From an uncultured Sutterella sp. (lineage in GTDB: Bacteria; Pseudomonadota; Gammaproteobacteria; Burkholderiales; Burkholderiaceae_F), in NCBI GenBank assembly GCA_900757865.1, contig CAAEPH010000042.1:1-48418 (forward strand): a stretch of DNA of 48,418 nt, in the 5' to 3' direction. A program made the position numbers and the translations under genes. The notes under the pieces are model-generated. The model was not told the origin of the DNA and searched no databases. It saw only the letters and a program-made list of their open reading frames with translations. This document shows, in pieces, positions 32,919 to 40,436 of the stretch (position 1 is the stretch's first letter; each line of letters begins with the position of its first letter).

Positions 32919-33449
32919 ATGACGGTAAAGCATGCAGCAGTGGCCTTGATGGCGAGTGTTTTATTAGGGGCAACAACGTTACCTGTTTGGGCAGCGGACA
33001 ATTTGCGCATTGCTGTGGTGAGTATGGAGCGTATTTTGCGTGATACGAAATCGGCAGCGGTGGCGAGCGATCGGTTGAACGAAGAAGCTAAACGCCGTCA
33101 AGATGAGGTCGACGCTTTGACAAAGCGCTTCAAGCAACGCTTGGAAGTCTTTGAAAGCAAAGCCTCGTCCATGCCCGAATCAGAACGCTTAGCCGAGCGT
33201 CGTGAATTGGCCGAGATGGAGCGTGATGTCACGCGTCGCAGTCGTGAGGCGCGAGACGAATTTAACCAGCGTCGCCTGGAAGAAGTGCAATTGTTGCAAA
33301 GTCGCGCGGGTCGCGTCATCGAAGCGATTGCCAAGCAAGAGCACTTTGATCTGGTGCTCTTTGAATATTTCTACGCGAGCGATCGGGTCGATATCACGCA
33401 ACGTGTGATCGACGAGTTGGATCGTCAAGTGAATAACGCCAACAAATAA
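32919..33449 (+). CDS. skp: Periplasmic chaperone Skp (OmpH family)
   Basis: A trimeric chaperone that holds unfolded outer-membrane proteins in the periplasm for BamA. 176 residues. Signal peptide to about residue 25 (PVWAA). The OmpH core starts NLRIAVVSMERIL and continues through long charged helices that form the tentacles (about residues 50-130, rich in Arg and Glu). It ends with a strand that packs on the trimer body (FDLVLFEYFYA). GAGGAGA lies at good spacing before the ATG. It sits between bamA and lpxD as in most proteobacteria. Confidence 0.95.
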   Translation: MTVKHAAVALMASVLLGATTLPVWAADNLRIAVVSMERILRDTKSAAVASDRLNEEAKRRQDEVDALTKRFKQRLEVFESKASSMPESERLAERRELAEMERDVTRRSREARDEFNQRRLEEVQLLQSRAGRVIEAIAKQEHFDLVLFEYFYASDRVDITQRVIDELDRQVNNANK

Positions 33450-33456
33450 TTTTTCC

Positions 33457-33580
33457 CATACCTAGGAGGGTATGGCCGAGTGGGCGGCGCGTGATGCTGT
33501 ACTTCGAGCCGTGCCCGCTGTACCTAACGCTGACGGCGGCTCACATACCAAGCGCCTCGACGCGTTAGGTTTCGTTTTTT
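33457..33580 (+). ncRNA. Structured intergenic RNA between skp and lpxD
   Basis: Three stems follow one another. The first is CCATACC (33457-33463) / GGTATGG (33470-33476). The second is AGTGGGC (33479-33485) / GCCCGCT (33513-33519), with an inner GGC/GCC. The third is ACCTAACGC (33522-33530) / GCGTTAGGT (33562-33570), closed by TTCGTTTTTT. The last acts as an intrinsic terminator. It may be a processed 3' RNA of skp or a leader that controls lpxD. A stretch resembling a tRNA acceptor and D arm is present but there is no T loop. Confidence 0.5.
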
Positions 33581-33608
33581 ATTGTGAAGCCCAATAAAAG
33601 GAGTCGAG

Positions 33609-34712
33609 ATGTCGACCAAACCCCGTGCCTTACGTTTGTCCGAATTACTCAAAGAGGTCCAAAGTCGCAGTGCCAACCGTCTGACGATGACGTTGCACGG
33701 CTCAGCTGACGTGGTGGTTCAACGCTTTGAACCGCCACAGACTGCTACTGAAGGTGACATGGCGTTTTTAACCAATGCGCAATATGCTGAGGCGATGAAA
33801 GCCTCTCGCGCGACCCTCCTGGTGATGCGCCCTGCGGATGCGAAAGTGGCGTTTGGTGAAGAGATCCCTGAAGGACGTAACGTTTTGCTGTGCGACAACC
33901 CCTATGCGTTCTTTGCCTTTGCCTCCCAGTGCCTTTATGCGATGCAACCGCCCGCTGGGATTCACCCTAAAGCGTCTGTCGATGAGCACGCTCATGTGGA
34001 TCCGAGCGCGACCATTGAAGCGATGGCAGTCATTAAAGCGGGTGCTCGCGTGGGCGCTCGTACGGTTGTCCGTGCCGGCGCGGTGATCGGTGAAGACACG
34101 GTGATTGGCGAGGACTGTGAAGTTGGAGCCAACGTGGTGATTGAGCACGACTCGGTGGTGGGCGATCGCTGCGTGTTTCAGCCAGGCTGCATTATCGGTG
34201 GCGACGGTTTTGGTTTTGCCCCCTTTAATGGCGAATGGATCAAGATTCCGCAAGTCGGGCGTGTGGTCATTGGTAACGATGTGGAAATCGGAGCTGGTAC
34301 CACCGTGGACCGTGGCGCTCTGGAAGATACGATCATTGGTGAGGGGACGAAGCTTGATAACCAGATTCAGATTGCTCACAACGACCGCATTGGTCGCCAC
34401 GTGGTGATGGCAGCCTGCGTGGGGATTGCAGGCTCGACCTCGGTGGGTGACCATAGTATGGTGGGGGGTGCCGCCATGATTAATGGCCACATCGACATTC
34501 CTGCGGGCTCTGGCGTGGGACCGGCCACCGTGATCACAGGCTGGGGCGACAAGCCTGCGCAAAAGACGGGCTTTTTCCCGTCTATGGAAGGGCGTGAGTT
34601 CCAGCTCACCACCGCGACCGTCACGCGCTTGCCGCAGATGCGTAAAGATTTGCGCGAGCTCAACCGTCGTGTGAATGCGATCGAAGAGCTAATCCATAAA
34701 GGTGAAGATTAA
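33609..34712 (+). CDS. lpxD: UDP-3-O-acylglucosamine N-acyltransferase
   Basis: The third step of lipid A synthesis: transfers a hydroxyacyl chain from ACP to the 2-amino group. 367 residues. The N-terminal uridine-binding domain (to about residue 110) is followed by left-handed beta-helix hexapeptide repeats (VDPSATIEAMAVIKAGARVG and similar). The catalytic His lies in QIQIAHNDRIGRH. AAGGAG precedes the ATG. The order lpxD-fabZ-lpxA-lpxB is conserved. Confidence 0.97.
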   Translation: MSTKPRALRLSELLKEVQSRSANRLTMTLHGSADVVVQRFEPPQTATEGDMAFLTNAQYAEAMKASRATLLVMRPADAKVAFGEEIPEGRNVLLCDNPYAFFAFASQCLYAMQPPAGIHPKASVDEHAHVDPSATIEAMAVIKAGARVGARTVVRAGAVIGEDTVIGEDCEVGANVVIEHDSVVGDRCVFQPGCIIGGDGFGFAPFNGEWIKIPQVGRVVIGNDVEIGAGTTVDRGALEDTIIGEGTKLDNQIQIAHNDRIGRHVVMAACVGIAGSTSVGDHSMVGGAAMINGHIDIPAGSGVGPATVITGWGDKPAQKTGFFPSMEGREFQLTTATVTRLPQMRKDLRELNRRVNAIEELIHKGED

Positions 34713-34768
34713 TTTTTTAAAAAAGGCGACAATGTAAGGTAATCTCGGTTCGACATACCGATTTCCCT

Positions 34769-34795
34769 GACCGTTGGGTAGAAAGACTAACGGTC
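34769..34795 (+). other. Hairpin in the lpxD-fabZ gap
   Basis: GACCGTT (34769-34775) / AACGGTC (34789-34795) form a 7-bp stem with a 13-base loop, ahead of fabZ. No U tract. Confidence 0.4.
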
Positions 34796-34860
34796 CTTCG
34801 CCTAATAGAACCCTTTTGTTACACAGAGAGACACCACAAAAAGAGAGGACACACCGTACC

Positions 34861-35337
34861 ATGGCAACAACATCGATGGATATTCAGGAGATTATGGAGC
34901 AAATTCCCCACCGTTTTCCGTTTTTGATGATTGATCGCGTTTTGGAACTCGATCTAGAAGCGGGAACCGTGGTGGCACGCAAGAATGTCACGGCCAACGA
35001 GCCCCAATTTACCGGACATTTTCCTGGGGTGCCTGTGATGCCTGGTGTGCTGATTGTGGAAGCCATGGCGCAGGCCTGTGCCATCATTGCGTTGGGGCGT
35101 TTACCCGAAGGGGTGGATCGCAAAAATTCCCTCTTTTATTTTGCAGGGATTAATCACGCTCGTTTCAAGCGTGTGGTGCAGCCTGGCGACACGATGGTGC
35201 TCAAAGGGCAGTTTGTGCGTCAGAAAATGGGCTTGGGGATTTTCCAAGTTCAAGCGTTGGTTGACGACAAAGTGGTGTGCGATGCGGAACTCATGTGCGC
35301 TTATCGCCCGATTCCTGGGAAGCAGAAAGCTGACTAA
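34861..35337 (+). CDS. fabZ: 3-hydroxyacyl-[acyl-carrier-protein] dehydratase FabZ
   Basis: Dehydrates 3-hydroxyacyl-ACP in fatty acid elongation and competes with LpxA and LpxD for the same substrate. 158 residues from this ATG (MATTSMDIQEIM); a longer frame begins 29 codons upstream without family support. Hot-dog fold motifs: IPHRFPFLMIDRV near residue 14 and the catalytic GHFPGVPVMPGVLIVEAMAQ with His and Glu. A strong terminator follows, unusual inside an lpx operon. Confidence 0.96.
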   Translation: MATTSMDIQEIMEQIPHRFPFLMIDRVLELDLEAGTVVARKNVTANEPQFTGHFPGVPVMPGVLIVEAMAQACAIIALGRLPEGVDRKNSLFYFAGINHARFKRVVQPGDTMVLKGQFVRQKMGLGIFQVQALVDDKVVCDAELMCAYRPIPGKQKAD

Positions 35338-35388
35338 CCCAGCCTTTTTTCACTCGTGAACGAATGTTCAGTTCGTGAAAATTTGTAG

Positions 35389-35414
35389 CCGACTCCATGG
35401 GGTCGGTTTTTTTT
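35389..35414 (+). terminator. Intrinsic terminator after fabZ
   Basis: CCGACTC (35389-35395) / GGGTCGG (35400-35406), a 7-bp stem with a CATG loop, followed by eight T. It separates lpxD-fabZ from lpxA. Confidence 0.88.
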
Positions 35415-35656
35415 ACGGCCCGAAATGACGCGGTTTTCTCATTCGCTCACCCAGAGCAACGCCTTCCCCCCTCGTTACCCAAGGTTACAAGTGCTCGGGC
35501 TTTGTCATACTTTGCCCGTGGAAAACAGGTACAGTACTCATACAGCAACACCAGACATGGTAGCTGGAGTCTCCTAAAATTTAGGTTGAGTCAAAAATGA
35601 GGGTTGACCGCTTTGCTTCTCGCGCTATGCGCAACGAGGTAAAGCGGTTTTTTTTT
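35415..35656 (+). ncRNA. Candidate small RNA ending at a strong terminator
   Basis: No gene is visible in these 240 bases, yet they end in a second very strong intrinsic terminator. ACCGCTTT (35607-35614) pairs with AAAGCGGT (35641-35648), with an inner CTCG/CGAG and CGC/GCG, then nine T (35648-35656). A terminator this close after the one at 35414 implies a transcript that starts in between. Candidate promoter pieces are weak (TTGTCA near 35505, TACAGT near 35532). A CCTAA/TTAGG hairpin lies near 35575-35587. Confidence 0.45.
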
Positions 35657-35715
35657 GTGTCCGCAGCTACGCGCTTTGCGTCGAGGATTGTTCACAGTGA
35701 GTAGAGCCTCAAGGT

Positions 35716-35897
35716 TATAATGAGGGCAATTTACTTTAGAGGACAGCTCTCGGTAAAGCACCATGGCCTGGGAAAGCCCCGGCACAGGCGGCGTGTCTCC
35801 TTCGTGAGACACGTCAAAGGGACTTTGGCAAAAAAAGCGTGACGTTTGCCCATGACTTTCGCCTTTAACGAGACTTGTCTACCAATAAGGATACTAA
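35716..35897 (+). promoter_or_regulatory. lpxA promoter and structured leader
   Basis: TATAAT (35716-35721) is a consensus -10 box, with a poor -35. The roughly 165-base leader contains two adjacent hairpins: GCCTG/CAGGC with an inner GG/CC (35766-35789), and CGTGTCTC/GAGACACG (35792-35813, 8 bp). The length and structure are more than a simple leader needs and suggest post-transcriptional control of lpxA. Confidence 0.5.
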
Positions 35898-36686
35898 ATG
35901 GCTCAAATTCATCCCTCATCTTGTGTTCACCCAGATGCTCAACTCGCTGACGATGTCGTCATCGGCCCCTTTTGTTTAGTCGGGCCTAAAGTGAGCATTG
36001 GGGCCGGCACCGTTTTACGTAGCCACGTGGTGGTGGAAGGTCGCACAAAGATTGGTGAAGGCAATGTGATTTATGCGGGCGCGAGTGTTGGTTGTGACCC
36101 GCAGGATAAGAAGTACGCCGGTGAAGATACGGCCCTCATTGTGGGGGATCGTAATGTGATTCGTGAAAACTGCACGCTCTCCATTGGTACCACCCAAGAC
36201 CAGGGCCTGACGCAGGTCGGCAGTGACAATTTGTTCATGGCCAATGTTCACGTGGCGCATGACTGCCGTGTGGGCTCGGGCACCATTTTGGCAAACAACG
36301 TGGCCTTAGCGGGTCACGTCGTGGTGGAAGATTTCGCCATTATTGGTGGCCAGAGCGGGGTGCATCAATTTGTCCGCGTGGGTGCTCACTCCATGGTCGG
36401 TGGTGCGTCGGGCTTGCTTCGCGATCTGCCTCCCTTTGTGATTTGCTCAGGTAACCCCGCAGGGCCTCACGGGCTAAACACCGTGGGTTTACGCCGTCAC
36501 GGCTTTACCGACAACATGGTTCGAGCGATCCATCAAGCGTATCGCCTGCTTTACCGTGAAGGCCTGACCGTGAAAGAGGCCCTGGAGCAGATGACGCCAC
36601 TCTTGGAAACGTTCCCAGAGGCTCGCAACGAGTTACAGCACTTTATTGATTTTGTGGCCAATAGCCCCCGTGGTCTGATCCGCTAA
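35898..36686 (+). CDS. lpxA: UDP-N-acetylglucosamine O-acyltransferase
   Basis: First step of lipid A synthesis, transferring 3-hydroxyacyl from ACP to UDP-GlcNAc. 262 residues, exact family length. The N-terminus MAQIHPSSCVHPDAQLADDV starts the left-handed beta-helix. The catalytic His is in NVHVAHDCRVG (near residue 122), and IGGQSGVHQFVRVGAHSMVG and VGLRRHGFT are typical of the later coils and C-terminal helices. AAGG lies eight bases before the ATG. It probably has its own promoter. Confidence 0.97.
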   Translation: MAQIHPSSCVHPDAQLADDVVIGPFCLVGPKVSIGAGTVLRSHVVVEGRTKIGEGNVIYAGASVGCDPQDKKYAGEDTALIVGDRNVIRENCTLSIGTTQDQGLTQVGSDNLFMANVHVAHDCRVGSGTILANNVALAGHVVVEDFAIIGGQSGVHQFVRVGAHSMVGGASGLLRDLPPFVICSGNPAGPHGLNTVGLRRHGFTDNMVRAIHQAYRLLYREGLTVKEALEQMTPLLETFPEARNELQHFIDFVANSPRGLIR

Positions 36687-36730
36687 GGTCAGGCACAAGA
36701 GACACACACAGTTTTTCGGAGAATCAGACG

Positions 36731-37918
36731 ATGGAAAATCACCTCGCACAAACTCACTTCGACCGTGATGGGGCGGCCTGGGTCGCAGGCGAAGCCAGTG
36801 GCGACTATTTGGCCGCGCTGGTGCTTGCCCAAGTGCAACAACGTATGGATGGCGCTATTCAGTATGGTGTGGGTGGCGCCAAGATGCGTGCGGCGGGCTT
36901 TCGTGCTTGGCACGACAGCAGTGAATTGGCAGTGCGAGGCTATGTTGAAGTGCTGTCGCACTTACCGCGCCTGTGGCAGTTACGTCGATCGTTAGTGACG
37001 CGCATTGCTGACAGTTTCCCGCGAGTCTTCGTGGGGGTGGATGCGCCCGACTTTAATTTGGGACTTGAGGTGGCACTGCGACGCCGTCAGGTACCCGTGG
37101 TGCATTTTGTGAGTCCTTCGATTTGGGCCTGGCGCCCCGAGCGTATTCAAACGATCCGTCGCGCTGTTGATCATATGCTTTTGGTTTTCCCGTTTGAAAA
37201 AGCGATTTACGACAAGGCGGGGATTCCATCGACGTTTGTGGGGCATCCGCTCGCAGGAATTATCCCTCTGTCGCCCGATACGGCGGGCGCTCGTCAAGCG
37301 ATTGGTTTAGCCGACAAGGCTCGTCCTGTCGTCACCGTGATGCCGGGCTCACGCCTTGATGAGCAAAAGGGATGCGCTCCGATCTTTTTTGAAGCGGTAG
37401 AGCGTCTCACAAAACGCATCGGTGACGTGGACGTGGTTGTGCCCGTGCTTGATGAAGCAGCGCGTCAGCGTGTGATTGTGGTCGCAGCGAAATACCCTCA
37501 TGTGGCGCAAGCCCTCACCGTGGTGGTGGGCGACAGTCATCACGCCATTGAAGCAGCAGATGCGGTGTTGGTTGCCTCCGGCACGGCAGCGCTCGAATGT
37601 GCGCTCTATAAAAAGCCGATGGTCGTGGGCTACAAAATGCCGGGGTTAACCGGGCTTTTGATGGAGAAAAAGGGCTTGATTGACTACGTGTCGTTGCCCA
37701 ATATTTTGCTCCACGACCGCGTCGTACCCGAATTTTTGCAATTCTTCTGTGAGCCCGATCCCATCAGTTGGGCCCTAGAGGATGCGCTCACCAACGACGC
37801 ACGACGTAAAGAGCTTGAAGAGCGCTTTACGCAGTTACATACGTCACTGATCGCGGACACGCCCAGTTTGGCCGCCGAAGCGATTCTTGCTACGGCGAAA
37901 AAAGGCGTGGCCAAGTAG
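36731..37918 (+). CDS. lpxB: Lipid-A-disaccharide synthase
   Basis: Joins UDP-2,3-diacylglucosamine and lipid X to form the beta-1,6 disaccharide. It is a GT-B fold, family 19 glycosyltransferase. 395 residues. GEASGDYLAA near the N-terminus, GVDAPDFNLGLE near 100, HFVSPSIWAWRPERI near 127 and the C-terminal ASGTAALECALYKKPMVVGY near 280 are diagnostic. GGAG precedes the ATG by 9 bases. An intrinsic terminator lies shortly after the stop. Confidence 0.97.
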   Translation: MENHLAQTHFDRDGAAWVAGEASGDYLAALVLAQVQQRMDGAIQYGVGGAKMRAAGFRAWHDSSELAVRGYVEVLSHLPRLWQLRRSLVTRIADSFPRVFVGVDAPDFNLGLEVALRRRQVPVVHFVSPSIWAWRPERIQTIRRAVDHMLLVFPFEKAIYDKAGIPSTFVGHPLAGIIPLSPDTAGARQAIGLADKARPVVTVMPGSRLDEQKGCAPIFFEAVERLTKRIGDVDVVVPVLDEAARQRVIVVAAKYPHVAQALTVVVGDSHHAIEAADAVLVASGTAALECALYKKPMVVGYKMPGLTGLLMEKKGLIDYVSLPNILLHDRVVPEFLQFFCEPDPISWALEDALTNDARRKELEERFTQLHTSLIADTPSLAAEAILATAKKGVAK

Positions 37919-37955
37919 TGTGTAATACATGCAAAAGTTGAGTTGGTTTTGGATT

Positions 37956-38012
37956 GGCAGGGAGGACGATCTCCCTGCCGGGCTGGGGGCGTCCGAGAGT
38001 GACGCCCTTTTT
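37956..38012 (+). terminator. Tandem hairpins and terminator after lpxB
   Basis: A perfect 9-bp hairpin GGCAGGGAG (37956-37964) / CTCCCTGCC (37971-37979) is followed by GGGCGTC (37987-37993) / GACGCCC (38001-38007) and TTTTT. The second is a good intrinsic terminator. Both lie inside the longest possible rnhB reading frame, which argues for a later rnhB start. Confidence 0.75.
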
Positions 38013-38018
38013 GATGAC

Positions 38019-38612
38019 GTGCTCTACCCCTGGGATCAACCCATGGTGGCGGGCGTTGATGAAGTGGGCCGGGGGTGCTTGGCGGGTCCCGTCTGCGCCG
38101 CCGCAGTGATTTTGAATCCTCAAGAACCCATTGCGGGTTTGAATGACAGCAAAAAGTTATCGGCGCCCGTGCGAACGGCCCTTGCTGAAGAAATTCGGGC
38201 CAAGGCTCTTGCTTGGGCGGTTGCTTGGGGCAGTGTTGAGGAAATCGATACGATCAACATTTTGCAGTCCACGATGCGCACCATGGTGCGAGCCGTTGAG
38301 GCGCTCACCCCAGCGGCACAATTTGTGTTGATTGACGGTAACCGTGCCCCAAAAGGGCTTCATCAACCGGTTTCCACGCTCGTTAAAGGGGATGCGCGCG
38401 TTGCACAAATCGCGGCGGCGTCGATTTTAGCTAAAACTGCGCGTGATGCGTTGATGGTAGAGATGGATCAAACCTACCCTGGGTACGGCTTTGCGCAACA
38501 CGTGGGGTATGGAACAGCTCAACATTTAGCGGCCTTAGAGAAACTAGGCCCTTGCGCCATTCATCGTCAGACGTTTGGTCCAGTGAAACGATTGTTAAAG
38601 GAGGAGGCATAA
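38019..38612 (+). CDS. rnhB: Ribonuclease HII
   Basis: Cleaves RNA in RNA-DNA hybrids and removes misincorporated ribonucleotides. Core motif VAGVDEVGRGCLAGPV (catalytic Asp and Glu), NDSKKLS, DGNRAPKG and the C-terminal YPGYGFAQHVGYGTAQH then HRQTF identify it. The start is uncertain. An ATG at 37929 would add 30 residues, but that stretch is encoded by two perfect hairpins and a terminator. I prefer the GTG at 38019 (197 residues), with ATG 38043 as an alternative. No strong ribosome-binding sequence supports any of them. It ends 4 bases before the next gene. Confidence 0.92.
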   Translation: MLYPWDQPMVAGVDEVGRGCLAGPVCAAAVILNPQEPIAGLNDSKKLSAPVRTALAEEIRAKALAWAVAWGSVEEIDTINILQSTMRTMVRAVEALTPAAQFVLIDGNRAPKGLHQPVSTLVKGDARVAQIAAASILAKTARDALMVEMDQTYPGYGFAQHVGYGTAQHLAALEKLGPCAIHRQTFGPVKRLLKEEA

Positions 38613-38616
38613 CGCC

Positions 38617-39444
38617 ATGCAAAACATTGAAAGTGAGGTGAACGCGCGGTTTAAACGTTGGCGCCGCTTGGCTGAAGAGTCGCGAGCGGTGAAAAAAGAG
38701 AGCGCTACGTTGCTCGAAGGCATCCATTTGGCGCAAGTGGTGTTGGCTCACCCGGCATTGGTGAAGGCAGTGCTTCTTAACGAACGACAGGCGACGGCGG
38801 AGGCAAGGGACTTGGGCAATAAGATCAGTGAATTGGCCAAAGCGCCTCTTTTTGCGCTAACGCCTGCGCTTTATCAGGCGCTCTCTCCGGTAGAGCACGG
38901 GGTGGGTTTGATGGTGGAAATTGCTCTGCCAACGCTCACGCTTGGGCAACAAAAAGCGCATTTAGCCCAAGCACCCCATGCACTTTATTTGGACGGTGTA
39001 CAGGACGCAGGCAACGCGGGTACGTTGATTCGCACTGCGGTAGCTGCTGGTGTTAAAACCATCGTGGCTTCACCGTCGAGCGCATTATTGTGGACCCCTA
39101 AAGTGCTACGTGCCGGGATGGGTGCGCACTTTGGGGCAACGATTATCGAAAACGTATCAGCGCACGACTTCCGGGCACAATACCCCGGGATGTTGCTGGC
39201 GGCAGATGCGCGGGGTGGGGAGGATCTTTTTGCCTGTACCGATTATCCAGAGCCCACCAAAGGGGTGGCATGGATTATGGGAGCTGAAGGTCCAGGTGTC
39301 TCCGAGGCTGCTCTTGAGGTGAGCAATCGTCGGTTTTATATCCCGATTGAAGCCGACTGTGAAAGTTTGAATGTGGCTGCTGCAGCCGCTGTGTGTATGT
39401 TTGAGCAACGTCGCCGTTGGAAAACGGGCCACAGTGCCACATAG
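38617..39444 (+). CDS. TrmH/SpoU-family RNA 2'-O-methyltransferase
   Basis: 275 residues. An N-terminal RNA substrate-binding domain (to about residue 100; KESATLLEGIHLAQVVL) is followed by the SpoU SPOUT domain. The three family motifs are present: LDGVQDAGNAGTLIRTA near 129, AWIMGAEGPGVSE near 223 and IPIEADCESLNVAAAAAVCM near 242. The likely target is a single 2'-O-ribose site in rRNA; which one cannot be told. AAGGAGGAG precedes the ATG, and it directly follows rnhB, so the two are co-transcribed. Confidence 0.92.
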   Translation: MQNIESEVNARFKRWRRLAEESRAVKKESATLLEGIHLAQVVLAHPALVKAVLLNERQATAEARDLGNKISELAKAPLFALTPALYQALSPVEHGVGLMVEIALPTLTLGQQKAHLAQAPHALYLDGVQDAGNAGTLIRTAVAAGVKTIVASPSSALLWTPKVLRAGMGAHFGATIIENVSAHDFRAQYPGMLLAADARGGEDLFACTDYPEPTKGVAWIMGAEGPGVSEAALEVSNRRFYIPIEADCESLNVAAAAAVCMFEQRRRWKTGHSAT

Positions 39445-39506
39445 TACATCGACAATACGTTGAACCTAACAAAGGCTGTCTATCAACAATCACTGAAGAG
39501 AAGCGT

Positions 39507-40196
39507 TTGATAGACATCAGTGTTTTGGAGAAGAGTTGTGAGAGTCGACCTGCCAGCGTCTCAAGACGTCGCGTTGAATTTACAGAGATTTGGACGGAAA
39601 AAGCTCAAAAGGATTTAATTGGCTTTTGCCAATACGCTCGACGGACATCTCTTTTTCGGCGTTACGGACGATGGTGTTATAAAAGGTCTGAGCAAAAAAG
39701 AAGTGGATCAGACTGTTCGTTCGGTGTTGTCGTTTTGTCGGACAGGCGTGGAACCCGTGATGGTGGATCTGATTTCAACAGAGATACAGAATACTGGCCT
39801 CGGAAACTATTTGCTTCGTGTGTCAGTACAGCCTGGCGATGATAGACCTTATGCATTGAAAGGCAAGCGTTATACAGGTGGTGCCTACGTCTGAGATGGC
39901 TCCATGTCGGTGACGGCAACAGAAGAAGAGTTGCGAGAAATGATACGTGACAGTTCTCCAGAACCGTGGGAATTAAGATTGAGTCGACAAACCAATTTAA
40001 CGTTTGAAGAGGCCTTGGCGATTTTTACGAAACAGAACGTTTAATTTTCCCCTGCCTTTTTTCTCAAGCTTGGACTGGTTAATGATAGAGGGTCTCTCGA
40101 ACATCGGCTTACAACACTGTAAACGATTTAATCAATGAGAAACTCATCGAGAAAATTGGTATAGGACGAACAACAAAATATCGTTCCTTAAGTTAA
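39507..40196 (+). pseudogene. Decayed AlbA_2/AAA_4 (Schlafen-like) ATP-binding protein gene
   Basis: Pieces of one protein family appear in order but in different frames. SRRRVEFTEIWTEKAQKDLI leads (frame 1 of the piece), then FANTLDGHLFFGVTDDGVIK after a one-base shift near 39620. RYTGGAYV then meets a TGA (39892-39894) where relatives have Arg (probably CGA to TGA), followed by DGSMSVTATEEELREMI. After TFEEALAIFTKQNV and a stop, LKLGLVNDRG follows in another frame. Finally the C-terminal winged-helix end NTVNDLINEKLIEKIG closes at 40196. The central few hundred residues are missing. Intact relatives of about 450-500 residues are AlbA-type DNA-binding/ATPase proteins often annotated as RecG-like regulators. 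Confidence 0.75.
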
Positions 40197-40436
40197 AAAA
40201 CACAGGGGGGGTTTCTATCATTCCATCAGAGAAATTGATAGATGATAGAAAAAATCAGGAAAAATAGGAAAAAATGATAGAAAAGAGGGGCGTTTTAAAA
40301 AACACACCGTCTTAACATAGTCGATGGGAGAACAGAAACCCATCGCCATCGAGCGTTTAAGAAAGGCTTTCCTCTTTGGGAAGGCCTTTCGTATAATGGG
40401 CAACAAGTTTGATTCTTTTGCGGAGTGTTTCGGCGT
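40197..40436 (+). other. Upstream region of the alcohol dehydrogenase gene
   Basis: Contains a G7 run (40205-40211) and A-rich direct repeats of the GATAGAAAA type (about 40238-40285). Two hairpins follow: CGATGGG/CCCATCG (40322-40345) and GAAAGGC/GCCTTTC with inner TTCC/GGAA (40361-40390). TATAAT (40392-40397) right after the second hairpin is the probable -10 box for the next gene. Confidence 0.45.

Noticed and set aside
33470..33549. A tRNA-like stretch (GGTATGG with CATACC ends and a GGCCGAGTGG D-arm-like segment) between skp and lpxD
   Set aside because: No T loop (TTCRA), no consistent anticodon arm and no CCA-proximal pairing. The same bases fit a three-stem intergenic RNA better.
34741..34765. 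T-arm-like sequence CGGTTCGACATACCG before fabZ
   Set aside because: Only one arm is tRNA-like; no acceptor, D or anticodon arms surround it.
40238..40285. Short A-rich repeats (GATAGAAAA type) considered as a CRISPR or iteron array
   Set aside because: Spacing and repeat length are irregular and there are only three or four degenerate units.
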